Source: Bacteroidales bacterium
Lineage (GTDB): Bacteria > Bacteroidota > Bacteroidia > Bacteroidales > F082
NCBI GenBank assembly: GCA_015709215.1
Contig: JACCQN010000014.1
Span: 24,977 to 67,500, forward strand
Direction of reading: 5' to 3'
Length of the DNA: 42,524 nucleotides
Positions 27,112 to 36,314 of this stretch are shown one piece after another (within the stretch, counting starts at the first letter, position 1; every line of letters begins with the position of its first letter). The notes under the pieces were generated by a model. That model was given only the letters and a program-made list of their open reading frames with translations, was not told the origin of the DNA and ran no database searches. The position numbers and the translations under genes were made by a program.

Positions 27112-29097
27112 CTATTTTAATTGTGTAAAATTTAATTGATTGAGTGCAGTTTGTATTTCAGGGGCCGACATAAATAAATCCCAAATCAATCCACTTCTAT
27201 GATTTTCGATCATGATGATAATTGGTCCTTGGTCGATGGCGAGATAAGCATCAGACCACCAGCCTTCTTCGGGATTAAAGGCGTCAAAAAAACCGTATTC
27301 GCCCCAGCTTTTATCACCGAGGATATAATAGAAATGCTTCATGGCTTCCATTGAATATTCCGGAGTATAAGGCATTGATGATAAGGCTGCCGTTGGGCTG
27401 ATGGTGCCATTATCTCTGGTAGGTTCGTGCACGCCATATCCGTCTGGTTCATCGCTTGCCGTGAGGCCCCAGCAGTTTGAGCCGTATCCCATATAGCTAT
27501 TTGGGTTCTCGATACAATGCTGACGGTTTATCAATGTATGGTTCTGATTTTGAATCCAATAATCACCATAGGTATCGCTTAAGCCTCTTGGATCCATTCC
27601 CAGAAAAGAATAATGTGCAAAAAATAATGGGCCGCCATAAGCAAAGCCAAGCGGAAGATTAATATTGAAGTAATCATTGCCATTGATAATTGCACCTGAT
27701 TGCGCCCAGCCCTGATGATAAACTTCTGCATCAATGGGATAGGTGCCGGAGCTTGCAGCCATAATGTAGGTTATCAGCGCTTCATTATATCCGCGTACGG
27801 GCATGTTCATTGCCCATCCATTATTGGGCGACCAGTGCCAATAAAGTACATTTTGATTATCGCGTGTGTACCAGCTCCATTCTATCGCATCAAGCAAATC
27901 GTTAATGCTGTTAATCAGAGCCAGTTCTGTGTTATTTTCAGGTCTGAGATACTGTCGCACAGCGATTAATCCGGCTGCCATAAAAGAGGTTTCAACCAGA
28001 TCGCCTCCGTCATCATTGTTACTGAATGGGATAACACGTCCGGTTGTGCCATTCATCCAATGAGGCCATGCGCCATGAAAACGGTCAGCTTCGGCAAGGA
28101 AATTTGTGATGGTAATAAGTCGGTCAATGCCTTCCGTTCGGCTGATAAAGCCTCTTTCTATTGCTGTCAGTATAGCCATAATTCCAAATCCGCTTCCGCC
28201 GGTCGTAACAGTTTCACCTGAGTTCAGGCGTTCACGGGCCAATCCGCTTACAGGATGGGCATGATCCCAAAAATAGCGAAAGGTTTTCTCCTGTACTAAG
28301 TCAAGCAATGCTTCGTCAGAGATAACAGGTTTTTTTATTTCGGGGTTGAGGCCGGTAGTGAAATGCTTGTTGAATCCTTCAAAATCAAAGCCTGTGGCCG
28401 AATTGAGTGAAGCTGTAATTACGAAAATATATTGTTGGTAATAATCAAGATCTGTTGTGCTGCTAATTAGAATTTTTGTGTTATTCTCTGCAAATTCAAA
28501 CTGGAGAGGATGTGGAGGGATGGTTTTGATAATCTCAGCAATATTTTGTGTGTCAACAGCTTCATTAAAGGTTAATTCAATATCAAGACTGTCGTAAGGG
28601 ATGTTTTTAATTTTTTGTGAATCAAGTAATGATTGGCTGTTAAGCTGAGCAGAAAGCAGGATTAATTTCCCCTTTTCTGTTTTAAATTGCAAACTTATGC
28701 CGGGGAATATTTGATTGGAGATGCTTTTGAGTTGATCGCTTATTTGAAGCTTATAATCAGCACTCCATTTAAGCAAGGTATCTGGTTTTATTACTAAAGT
28801 TGTTTTATTGTTTTCGAGGATGAAGGAATACGAACAGGAGGAGTTGGTTTCGTTTTCTGTGAGTTTTATAGCATTATCAACTGTAGTGCTGTCGATTGGC
28901 AAACCAAATTTCAGGTAAAACACACTGTTTATAGCCACATCTTCATTTGATGATCCAGCACGGATAATTTGATCATTAGCTTTCACTTCAATTAATTGAA
29001 AGTGAGCAGGATTATCGGGGTTATCTTTGTTTTTTTTGCAACCAACGAACAAAAGTAAAATCAGAAATGCAGGTAATAACTTTGCCTGAAACAGCAT
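27112..29097 (-). CDS. GH144-type (glucoamylase-like) endo-beta-1,2-glucanase with Ig-like N-terminus
   Basis: A 661-residue lipoprotein (FVGC, Cys20). Residues about 35-245 form two Ig-like (Big_5-type) domains (SVFYLKFGLPIDSTTV, DIELTFNEAVDTQNI). The catalytic part (about 255-655) is the alpha/alpha-barrel of the glucoamylase-like Pfam family that defines GH144: LVQEKTFRYFWDHAHP, GSGFGIMAILTAIERGFI, WPHWMNGTTG, DDGGDLVETSFMAAGL, GYNEALITYIMAASSGTYPI, the long Y/W-rich central region and IDQGPIIIMIENHRSGLIW. The founding GH144 member, from Chitinophaga, is an endo-beta-1,2-glucanase. The lipid anchor and Ig spacers suggest surface cleavage of polymer. A hairpin precedes it within the operon. 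Confidence 0.85.
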   Translation of the reverse strand: MLFQAKLLPAFLILLLFVGCKKNKDNPDNPAHFQLIEVKANDQIIRAGSSNEDVAINSVFYLKFGLPIDSTTVDNAIKLTENETNSSCSYSFILENNKTTLVIKPDTLLKWSADYKLQISDQLKSISNQIFPGISLQFKTEKGKLILLSAQLNSQSLLDSQKIKNIPYDSLDIELTFNEAVDTQNIAEIIKTIPPHPLQFEFAENNTKILISSTTDLDYYQQYIFVITASLNSATGFDFEGFNKHFTTGLNPEIKKPVISDEALLDLVQEKTFRYFWDHAHPVSGLARERLNSGETVTTGGSGFGIMAILTAIERGFISRTEGIDRLITITNFLAEADRFHGAWPHWMNGTTGRVIPFSNNDDGGDLVETSFMAAGLIAVRQYLRPENNTELALINSINDLLDAIEWSWYTRDNQNVLYWHWSPNNGWAMNMPVRGYNEALITYIMAASSGTYPIDAEVYHQGWAQSGAIINGNDYFNINLPLGFAYGGPLFFAHYSFLGMDPRGLSDTYGDYWIQNQNHTLINRQHCIENPNSYMGYGSNCWGLTASDEPDGYGVHEPTRDNGTISPTAALSSMPYTPEYSMEAMKHFYYILGDKSWGEYGFFDAFNPEEGWWSDAYLAIDQGPIIIMIENHRSGLIWDLFMSAPEIQTALNQLNFTQLK

Positions 29098-29110
29098 AAT
29101 TTGGGGTATT

Positions 29111-29180
29111 TATTAAAAATTGCCGCCTTTGAAGGTGCTTTCTCTTCTGGCCTTCCGCGTAATACCTTCAAAGGCAGCAA
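29111..29180 (-). terminator. Terminator-like hairpin inside the glucan operon (attenuator)
   Basis: TTGCCGCCTTTGAAGGT (29120-29136) and ACCTTCAAAGGCAGCAA (29164-29180) pair over 17 positions with one G-U, around a 27-base loop. On the minus strand the stem is followed by TTTTTAATAAAT. It lies between the LamG gene and the second GH144-type gene and would give full expression of susCD/binding genes but partial read-through into the hydrolases. Confidence 0.65.
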
Positions 29181-29204
29181 TCACTCACTAATCAAAAACT
29201 ATTC

Positions 29205-30458
29205 TTAGGGTTTTTCTGATTCGTACATCAAGCTAACTTCTGTTGCAGTAACAACTTTATGGAAGATTTTGATATCATCCAGCTGACCTTTAAAATGGTT
29301 AGCATCAGGGAAGTCATATCCACCCCATGGCTCACTATCCCACATGGTGCCAGCACGTGAATGGATAAATCCAAATGCGAGTTCGTTTACTACATCAGGT
29401 TCCTGTCCGGCATATTTCAGACCAACGGCAGTACGTTTGATGTCTTCTTCTGGCCACAGATTGAAGTCGAAGCTTTTCATTTTCTCGCCGTTGTAGTAGA
29501 GCGTACCTTTTTTAGCAGCGGCATCATAAACATAGGTTACATGCAGCCAATTGTCTTTCAGTAGTGCCATCATGTCATCTACCGAAATACTTTTGGCGAA
29601 ATCCCAGCCTTGCCAACCACCATTGGATGCATCAGTTGCTTCGGCCGGAAACCACATATCTTCTGCTGCTGTGGTGCCATCTCCCATTTCGTACTGAATA
29701 GCAAATTTAGCGCCATCATATCCGCCAAAGATTTCAAACTGAAGACCGTAAAAAGCACCCAGTCCCATCACAAAATGCCCATGAGTGATATCAGCAGAAT
29801 TTGTTTTTACCCAAAAACTAATAGTGAAATCATGGGTATTGATCAGCTGATCACCATTTGGAATTTCGATGATACTTGTTGTGCCATTAAAAGTTGCGGC
29901 TTTTCCGGCTTCGGCATTACGACTTGCATTGTAAACGATATCAACCACGCCGCTTGCAGACGGGCTGTAGTTTCCTACTACATCATTGGCATTGTCTTCA
30001 AAAGTCCAGTGAGCAACAATTCCTGCAGGTGAGAAAGTACCGGTAGTTGTAAAGGTTCTGTTTACAGCAGCAAGAGGTTTCCCATCAGTTGAAAGGATTC
30101 CTGCGGTTAGTTCCAGTTTGTATAAAGTGCCGTTACCCAGTGCATTAACTGGTGTGATCGTAATCTTATTGGCATTTACATTAATGGTAACCGGAATATT
30201 TGTATTGTCGTAATCCTGTGTGAGGATGATGTTTGCTGATGTAGCTGAGGCAGCATCTATATCTGCGTTGAAAGTGGCCGTAATGACTGGATTTACCGGT
30301 ACATTAGACGGAGATGTTGCCCCGTTCAAATCAATATCGCTGGCGGTTATGGCCGTCAGAGCAAGATCGACTGGATCATCATCTTTTTTACAGCCGTTTA
30401 ATATCATGGCTGCTGATGTTAGTGCCAATAAGAAGAAAATTAGAAATTGCTTTTTCAT
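29205..30458 (-). CDS. LamG-domain surface lipoprotein (putative glycan-binding)
   Basis: A 417-residue lipoprotein (NGC, Cys23). Residues about 34-137 are an Ig-like Big_5 domain (PVNPVITATFNADIDAAS, ITPVNALGNGTLYKLELTAG). Residues about 147-412 are a concanavalin A-like LamG/Laminin_G_3 jelly roll (VAHWTFEDNANDVVGNYSP, TFNGTTSIIEIPN, FTISFWVKTNS, FKGQLDDIKIFHKVVTATEV) with several exposed tryptophans. No catalytic motif of GH16 or similar is seen, so binding rather than cleavage is expected, as for surface glycan-binding proteins coded after susD. It is 21 bases downstream of the T9SS-sorted protein and upstream of the operon hairpin. Confidence 0.8.
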   Translation of the reverse strand: MKKQFLIFFLLALTSAAMILNGCKKDDDPVDLALTAITASDIDLNGATSPSNVPVNPVITATFNADIDAASATSANIILTQDYDNTNIPVTINVNANKITITPVNALGNGTLYKLELTAGILSTDGKPLAAVNRTFTTTGTFSPAGIVAHWTFEDNANDVVGNYSPSASGVVDIVYNASRNAEAGKAATFNGTTSIIEIPNGDQLINTHDFTISFWVKTNSADITHGHFVMGLGAFYGLQFEIFGGYDGAKFAIQYEMGDGTTAAEDMWFPAEATDASNGGWQGWDFAKSISVDDMMALLKDNWLHVTYVYDAAAKKGTLYYNGEKMKSFDFNLWPEEDIKRTAVGLKYAGQEPDVVNELAFGFIHSRAGTMWDSEPWGGYDFPDANHFKGQLDDIKIFHKVVTATEVSLMYESEKP

Positions 30459-30479
30459 AAATTAATTGTGTTAAAATTG

Positions 30480-31748
30480 TTAGTGATTTATTTTATGTGT
30501 ATAAGAATTACTTAACGTGTTAACTTTCAGGATGTACATACCTTTGCTTAATCCTGACAGGTTAATTTTTGGTTCACTACTCAGGCTGTTTGACTGTAGC
30601 ATAAGTTTACCGCTCAAATCGAATATCTGAATATCGCGGATAAGTTCATCAAGATGGATAGTTATGACATCTAGGGCCGGATTTGGAAATACTTTCAGGT
30701 TTGCTGAAGCATTTAATTCTGAAGTAGAAGTCAACGGATCGTGCATTAGCCGGATGTCGTCAAAATAGATGTCGATGTCTTCGGTAAGTGTAAGGGGATC
30801 TTCAAAATCGGGCATAAAGGCGATAACATCCCAGAGGCCTGTCAATTCTGTAAAATCAAACACGATTTCTTCCCAGCCATTGGTTATTTGCTGCGGATTC
30901 ATACTAAATATTTCGAGGTTTTGCAAAGGACCACCTTCCATTTTAAATTTGATAGGGCTTACTCTGGGTTTCCAAACTTTAACGTAAACATATTTGTTTA
31001 CAGTAAGGTCTGCCTGTTCTGGTAAGGCTGACCAAAAACCGCCCCATGGCACGCCATTCATGCTGCGATGAAATTGAATAACGTTAGCGCTTCCATTCAC
31101 ATCATCCGGAGCAGGATTTGCAACAACCTCCATGGTGCTGTTGTCGGTATCGCCTCCAAGCATCAGATTGAGCGGTATATGATCAAATTCTTCAATCACA
31201 TAAACTGCATCGCTGCCGGGAGCGGGATCATTGTTGACCATGATATAATCGAAATAAATTTCGATGTCTTCTGTTAAGGTTAACGGATCTTCAAAATCTG
31301 GCATAAAGGCAATCACATTCCATAAACCAGTTTTTTCAGAGAAATCGAATACGATGTCTTCCCATTCATTTACAACTGTTTGTGGGTTCATGCTGGCAAT
31401 TTCTAGGTTGCCGCTCGGACCGTCTTCAACTTTAAATTTCAAAGGGCTGATGCGTGTTTTCATCACTCTTACATGTACATATTTGTTTTCTGTCAGGTCG
31501 AGTGGCTCGGGTAGTGCCGACCAAAAACCGCCCCAGGGCACACCATTCATGCTGCGGTGATATTTAACAACATGCGAGCTTGGGTTTGAAGTGCCTTCGG
31601 GTGTTGGCACAATAGTCATTGTACTGTTGTCGTCATCGCCACCAAGCATAAGGTTTAGAGGAATGTGCTCAAAATCCTCGATCATTTGAGCTTGAACATA
31701 AGCAGTACTCATAAGCACTGCCAAGATTAAAATGGTAAAATGTTTCAT
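30480..31748 (-). CDS. T9SS-sorted protein with a tandem-duplicated beta-sandwich module
   Basis: A 422-residue protein with a signal peptide (1-21, YVQAQ). Two near-identical modules follow at residues 23-175 and 185-337, period 162. Each holds FDHIPLNLMLGG, HRSMNGVPWGGFWSALPE, a KYVxVxVxKxRxSPxKFK strand, SMNPQ and VIAFMPDFEDPLTLTEDI. A type A T9SS domain starts near 350 (LKVFPNPALD, ending SYTHKINH). The strand pattern resembles carbohydrate-binding beta-sandwich modules, and the conserved WGGFW is a likely sugar platform, though I know no named family. The T9SS export route differs from the SPII lipoproteins on either side. It lies 27 bases after susD. Binding of beta-glucan is inferred from context. 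Confidence 0.78.
   Translation of the reverse strand: MKHFTILILAVLMSTAYVQAQMIEDFEHIPLNLMLGGDDDNSTMTIVPTPEGTSNPSSHVVKYHRSMNGVPWGGFWSALPEPLDLTENKYVHVRVMKTRISPLKFKVEDGPSGNLEIASMNPQTVVNEWEDIVFDFSEKTGLWNVIAFMPDFEDPLTLTEDIEIYFDYIMVNNDPAPGSDAVYVIEEFDHIPLNLMLGGDTDNSTMEVVANPAPDDVNGSANVIQFHRSMNGVPWGGFWSALPEQADLTVNKYVYVKVWKPRVSPIKFKMEGGPLQNLEIFSMNPQQITNGWEEIVFDFTELTGLWDVIAFMPDFEDPLTLTEDIDIYFDDIRLMHDPLTSTSELNASANLKVFPNPALDVITIHLDELIRDIQIFDLSGKLMLQSNSLSSEPKINLSGLSKGMYILKVNTLSNSYTHKINH
30738..31682 (-). repeat. Intragenic tandem duplication of a ~150-residue module
   Basis: Module 1 is coded at 31224-31682 and module 2 at 30738-31196, offset 486 bases. Long stretches are identical in protein, including MNGVPWGGFWSALPE and VIAFMPDFEDPLTLTEDI. 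DNA is also highly similar, pointing to a fairly recent duplication or ongoing gene conversion. Confidence 0.85.
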
Positions 31749-31775
31749 AGTAATATTAATTTAAGGTTAAGTGAA

Positions 31776-33257
31776 TTAAGGCCAATTTGGGTTTTGTGTT
31801 AAAACCCCTTGTGAAATATCTATTTCGTTTTGAGGAATTGGCAAAAGTTCATGTTTCCCGCTGATAAAACCGCGAGGACCAAGGAATTGCGGAGCGTAGC
31901 CAGTACGCACTAAATCCCAGAAACGATGTCCTTCGAGTGCCAGTTCGTGGCGTCTTTCATTGAGTATGATTTCGCGCAGAGCAGTTTGATTGGTTTCATT
32001 AATATCAGGAAGAACATCAGGATTACCTTGGCGGGCTCTGGCTCTTACCCTGTTAAGATGAATGAGTGCTTCGCCTGATTTTCCGTTTTCATTCAATGCT
32101 TCTGCTGCCATGAGCAGTACATCGGCAAAGCGTATCAGACGCCGGTTATGACCAAATTGGGTGTCGGTACTGGTGCCCGGAATCCATACTTTCTGGTTAT
32201 AGCACTCTACTTCTATCAGGTTGCCATCTTCATCATAGGTTTCGTCGGGTGTGGTGCCATCACCCAGTATCAAAATGCCATCAATTTCTTCGCCAAGGTC
32301 GATTATGGTAAGGTCGAGCCGAGGATCTCCTGCTTCGAAAGAATATCGTAATTCCAAAGTTGGCCTATTAAAACCCCAGCCCCTGTTAGGAGTTCCCCGA
32401 ACGCCCTGCGTGTTGGCATATTGATCTCCAAGGGAGGATTCATTTTCCATGGCGCCGATTTCAAAAACCGATTCGATACCGTGTTCGCCGTTTTTGCCAT
32501 TGGCATCTGCAAAGTTGGGTTCCAGATCGTACTGGCCTGACTGAATGACTTCTAAGGCATATTTTTCGGCGTTCACGAAATCTTTCCTGAAGAGGTACAT
32601 CTTTGCCAGAAGGGCTTTGGCTGCTCCTGTAGTGGCTCTTCCAAAATCATTTGCGCCATAGCTGCCTTTGGATGGGAGGTTTTCAGCAGCAAAAAGCAGG
32701 TCTTCTTCTACCAGGTTATAAACCTCATCTGCCGTGGCTCTTGGTATTTTTAGCTCCGGATTGGTTGTTTTAATGATGGGAACACCACCCCAGGCCCTTA
32801 CAAGATCAAAATAAAAAAGTCCCCGCAAAAAGCGTGCTTCAGCGATATAGCGTGTTTGCAGCTGTTCGTCCATATTGATTTCGGCCACTTTTTCAATAAC
32901 CACATTGGCACGTTTGATACCTTGATAAAGTGCTGCCCACCAACGATCCAGCCCATCCTGTGTTGTTGTGATACTGAAGGTGTTGTAGGGCCCAACAGTG
33001 TTTAACGCATCATTAGGATTACTTCCTTTGAGGGCATCGTCTGACATAATATCCAAAATAGGGAAGCCGCCGGAATGATAATGCCAGTTGCGAAGAGTAG
33101 TGTAAACGGCATTTGTAGCCAATAGTGCATCAGAAGCTGTAGTAGGAAATGCTTCCTGTGTTAGCTCTCCCTGTAGGTTCACATCCAGGAATTTTTCACA
33201 GGAACTAAAGCTTAACAGTGTGATGATCAGTATGATTATTAATGAATTGCTTTTCAT
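31776..33257 (-). CDS. SusD/RagB-family surface glycan-binding lipoprotein
   Basis: A 493-residue lipoprotein (FSSC, Cys20) of the SusD family, the lid of the SusCD importer. Seen: the N-terminal EKFLDVNLQGELTQEAFPTT, the TPR region with RYIAEARFLRGLFYFDLVRAWGGVP, ATTGAAKALLAKMYLF, RLIRFADVLLMAAEALNENG and the C-terminal LNERRHELALEGHRFWDLVRTG, ending ISQGVLTQNPNWP. It binds oligosaccharide on the outer face of the outer membrane and hands it to SusC, whose gene ends 11 bases upstream. The tight spacing means cotranslation of the pair. Confidence 0.95.
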   Translation of the reverse strand: MKSNSLIIILIITLLSFSSCEKFLDVNLQGELTQEAFPTTASDALLATNAVYTTLRNWHYHSGGFPILDIMSDDALKGSNPNDALNTVGPYNTFSITTTQDGLDRWWAALYQGIKRANVVIEKVAEINMDEQLQTRYIAEARFLRGLFYFDLVRAWGGVPIIKTTNPELKIPRATADEVYNLVEEDLLFAAENLPSKGSYGANDFGRATTGAAKALLAKMYLFRKDFVNAEKYALEVIQSGQYDLEPNFADANGKNGEHGIESVFEIGAMENESSLGDQYANTQGVRGTPNRGWGFNRPTLELRYSFEAGDPRLDLTIIDLGEEIDGILILGDGTTPDETYDEDGNLIEVECYNQKVWIPGTSTDTQFGHNRRLIRFADVLLMAAEALNENGKSGEALIHLNRVRARARQGNPDVLPDINETNQTALREIILNERRHELALEGHRFWDLVRTGYAPQFLGPRGFISGKHELLPIPQNEIDISQGVLTQNPNWP

Positions 33258-33268
33258 GAGTCGATCTT

Positions 33269-36200
33269 TTATAATGAAACATTAATACCAAATGCATAAA
33301 CAGCCGAAATGGGGTAAATCCCGTTGTCGATGTTATTTGAAAGCACATCTTGACTGCCTATTTCAGGGGAATAACCGGTGTATTTGGTGAGTGTTAGCAC
33401 ATTAGTGGCCTTTACGTATAGTCGAATATTTGAAATGGAAAGTCTTTGCGAAAGCCTGGCAGGAAGAGAATATCCCAGGATAACATTTCTCAGACGGATG
33501 AATGAGCCGTCGTATATAAATTTGTCAGAGGGCGTATAATTGTAACCTCCAAATGAAGGCCTGGGCTCTTCGTTGCTGGTTCCGGCGCCCGTCCAGCGAT
33601 CCCAAACGCGTGCTTCAAAATTATAGGGATCAGGTCGTACTACATCTTTACCGTTGAAGATTTTATTGCCCGTTTGACCCTGGATATCTACCGAAAAATC
33701 AAAGTTTTTGTATGATAAGTTAATATTAAACCCAAAAATGAAATCAGGCACAGGCGAACCAATATAGGTTCTGTCGTTGCCATCCAGCCGGCCGTCGTTG
33801 TTCACATCCACAAATCTTAAATCGCCCACGCCGGCTTGTGATGTATGCGGATAAGCATCGAGTTCCTCCTGCGTCTGGAAAATTCCGTCGGTTACATAAC
33901 CATAAAAGGCACCAACGGGTTTTCCTACACTGGTAAGGGTTACAGGAATACCATTGCCCAGATATCCGCTCACAAGCACCGAATCTACTCCGCTATTACC
34001 TCCAATATTGAGTACTTCGTTGTGGATTGTAGTTCCCAGAATCCCAATGCTATAACTGAAATCTCCAACTTTTTCGCGCCATTGCAGGTTAAATTCAAAA
34101 CCGCGGTTTAACACAGAGGCTGCATTGTATCTCACCTTCACGCCCTGGCCGTTGCCCAGATGTCCGGGAGTGGATAATTCAACCAAGATATCATCTGTTT
34201 GTCGGTTGTAATAGTCGAACTCACCCGTGAGCCGGTTGTTGAAAAAGCCAACTTCAAGCCCGATATCTGTCTGGGTAGTTGTTTCCCATTTCAAATCAGG
34301 ATTTCCTGTTTTGATGTAGGTGGCTGCCGGAAATGCCGCATCAGGATTGCCGAAAATGGCAAATAAATCAGATTGTACGCGGGCAAAGCGGTCGTAATAG
34401 CTCATTTTGTCATTACCAATCTTTCCCCAGCTTGCACGTACTTTAAGATTAGTAAGTTGCCCCATATCTTGCATGAAATCTTCGTTGATCAAATTCCAGC
34501 CCAACGCAAAGGATGGGAAATTACCGTATCGGTTTTCGGTGCTAAACTTGGAAGAACCATCACGCCGGAAGGTTACAGTGGCAATATACCTGTTGTCGTA
34601 GGTATAGTTTGCCCGGAAAAGATACGAAATCATATTATAGTATTGATTGGCATCCACACCATTGAAAATACTTTGTAACATATTGATATTGTTACTTTCA
34701 TCAATTACGTAAGGTGGTTCGATATACCAGAAATCTTCGCTATTGCGAATGATATTTTGTCCGGAAATGCCGAGAGATTCCGAGCGGATTTTTTGCATGG
34801 TGTAGCCTGCAACTGCATTGATGGCGTGTTCGTTAAATTGTTTATTGTACGTAAGAGTATTCTCCCAAAGCCAACTGAAATTATCGTCTGAACTTTTTGC
34901 TAAATCGTTGTAAAGGTTTTGCTGCTGTGAAGCTGTTCCATCAGGATTATAAATAGTATAAGCCGGTGTGAAACGTTTGGCTTTGTTAAAGGAAGCATCG
35001 ATACCATAACTGGAGCGGAATAGGAAATCTTTTGCAATCGTTGCTTCTGCAAAAAAATTGCCAACGCCTCTCACCCCTGATCGGTAATCGTTGGAATATG
35101 CCAGATCAGCCAACGGATTCCCAACATTGTAAACCACACCAAAACTTCCATCGTCATAATAGGGTTCTAAAACGGGTTGTGCCCTGTAAACCTGATAGGT
35201 TACGTTTGGTGCATTGCGCTGTTTAAAAGGTGTTATAGTAAAATTATTCCCAATTTTAACACGATCATTTACATAATAGGCATTGTTGAGTTTGATGCTC
35301 AGACGCTGATAATAACTTTGCGGAACGATACCATCCTGATTATAAGCACCCAAGCCAATGTAATAGTTAGATTTTTCGGTTGCGCCTGAAATTGAGAGCT
35401 GTAGGCTTTGTATGGGAGCAGTGCGAAATACCAGATCTTGCCAGTCGGTATTTGGCACAGCATCTACATTGTTATAGGAGCCTGGCCTGATTTCATTCGA
35501 GATAATTGCAAACTGACGGCCGTCCAGCAGATCAATTTTTTGGGCCAATTGCTGAAAGCCGTATTCCGCATTAAGAGTGATTTGGGTTTTTGCCTGTTTT
35601 CTGTCTGCAGTTTTTGTCTGAACCAAAATTACACCATTTGCGCCTCTGGATCCATAAATAGCTGTAGCAGAGGCATCTTTGAGCACTTCCATCGACAAAA
35701 TATCGGATGAGTTGAGAAATGAGATGTCATCCAGAATCATCCCGTCAACTACATAAATGGGAGAAGAATTATTGATAGTTCCGATACCACGCACCCTTAC
35801 AGTAACGCCCGATCCGGGAGCTCCAGAGTTGCTGCTTACTTGCACCCCGGTCACTTTTCCTTGCAGGGATTGTTCAGGGTTGATACTAGTAATTTTGCTT
35901 ATTTCTTCTGATTTGAGAGAACTTACAGCTCCTGTGAGGTCGCTTTTTCTTACGCTTCCGTAACCGATAACCACAATTTCATCGAGTAATTCGCTGATTA
36001 CTTTTAACTCGACATTGATGACGTTTCTGCCGTTTACTTCTATTTCTGAAGTTTCGTATCCTGTGTAGGAAAATTGAAGTACTTTTTCATCAGCCTGAAG
36101 TTCAATAGTATATTTGCCGTCAAGGTCTGTAATTACACCTTTAGTGGTGCCTTTCACAACAATATTAACCCCTGGAAGCGTTTCTTTGGTGTCGCTGCCA

Positions 36201-36304
36201 GTTACTACACCAGTCACGATTTGTTGCGCAAACAAACTCGTGCCTGCCAATAGCATTCCAATGCTAAGTAGGATTGGTTTTAATGAGCGTAGATATTTAT
36301 TCAT
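33269..36304 (-). CDS. SusC/RagA-family TonB-dependent outer-membrane transporter
   Basis: A 1011-residue TonB-dependent receptor. The start at 36304 (MNKYLRSLKPILLSIG) gives a clean signal peptide ending LFAQ. The longer reading from 36358 adds 18 residues and would overlap the upstream gene. Order: a carboxypeptidase-D-like domain (VTGVVTGSDTKETLPGVN), the SusC-type TonB-box region (DEIVVIGYGSVRKSDLTG), a plug with RGIGTINNSSPIYVVDG and SATAIYGSRGANGVILV, then the barrel, ending YAFGINVSL. It imports the oligosaccharides bound by SusD using proton-motive force. It starts 10 bases after the first GH144-type gene. Confidence 0.96.
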   Translation of the reverse strand: MNKYLRSLKPILLSIGMLLAGTSLFAQQIVTGVVTGSDTKETLPGVNIVVKGTTKGVITDLDGKYTIELQADEKVLQFSYTGYETSEIEVNGRNVINVELKVISELLDEIVVIGYGSVRKSDLTGAVSSLKSEEISKITSINPEQSLQGKVTGVQVSSNSGAPGSGVTVRVRGIGTINNSSPIYVVDGMILDDISFLNSSDILSMEVLKDASATAIYGSRGANGVILVQTKTADRKQAKTQITLNAEYGFQQLAQKIDLLDGRQFAIISNEIRPGSYNNVDAVPNTDWQDLVFRTAPIQSLQLSISGATEKSNYYIGLGAYNQDGIVPQSYYQRLSIKLNNAYYVNDRVKIGNNFTITPFKQRNAPNVTYQVYRAQPVLEPYYDDGSFGVVYNVGNPLADLAYSNDYRSGVRGVGNFFAEATIAKDFLFRSSYGIDASFNKAKRFTPAYTIYNPDGTASQQQNLYNDLAKSSDDNFSWLWENTLTYNKQFNEHAINAVAGYTMQKIRSESLGISGQNIIRNSEDFWYIEPPYVIDESNNINMLQSIFNGVDANQYYNMISYLFRANYTYDNRYIATVTFRRDGSSKFSTENRYGNFPSFALGWNLINEDFMQDMGQLTNLKVRASWGKIGNDKMSYYDRFARVQSDLFAIFGNPDAAFPAATYIKTGNPDLKWETTTQTDIGLEVGFFNNRLTGEFDYYNRQTDDILVELSTPGHLGNGQGVKVRYNAASVLNRGFEFNLQWREKVGDFSYSIGILGTTIHNEVLNIGGNSGVDSVLVSGYLGNGIPVTLTSVGKPVGAFYGYVTDGIFQTQEELDAYPHTSQAGVGDLRFVDVNNDGRLDGNDRTYIGSPVPDFIFGFNINLSYKNFDFSVDIQGQTGNKIFNGKDVVRPDPYNFEARVWDRWTGAGTSNEEPRPSFGGYNYTPSDKFIYDGSFIRLRNVILGYSLPARLSQRLSISNIRLYVKATNVLTLTKYTGYSPEIGSQDVLSNNIDNGIYPISAVYAFGINVSL

Positions 36305-36314
36305 AAAAGTTAGA

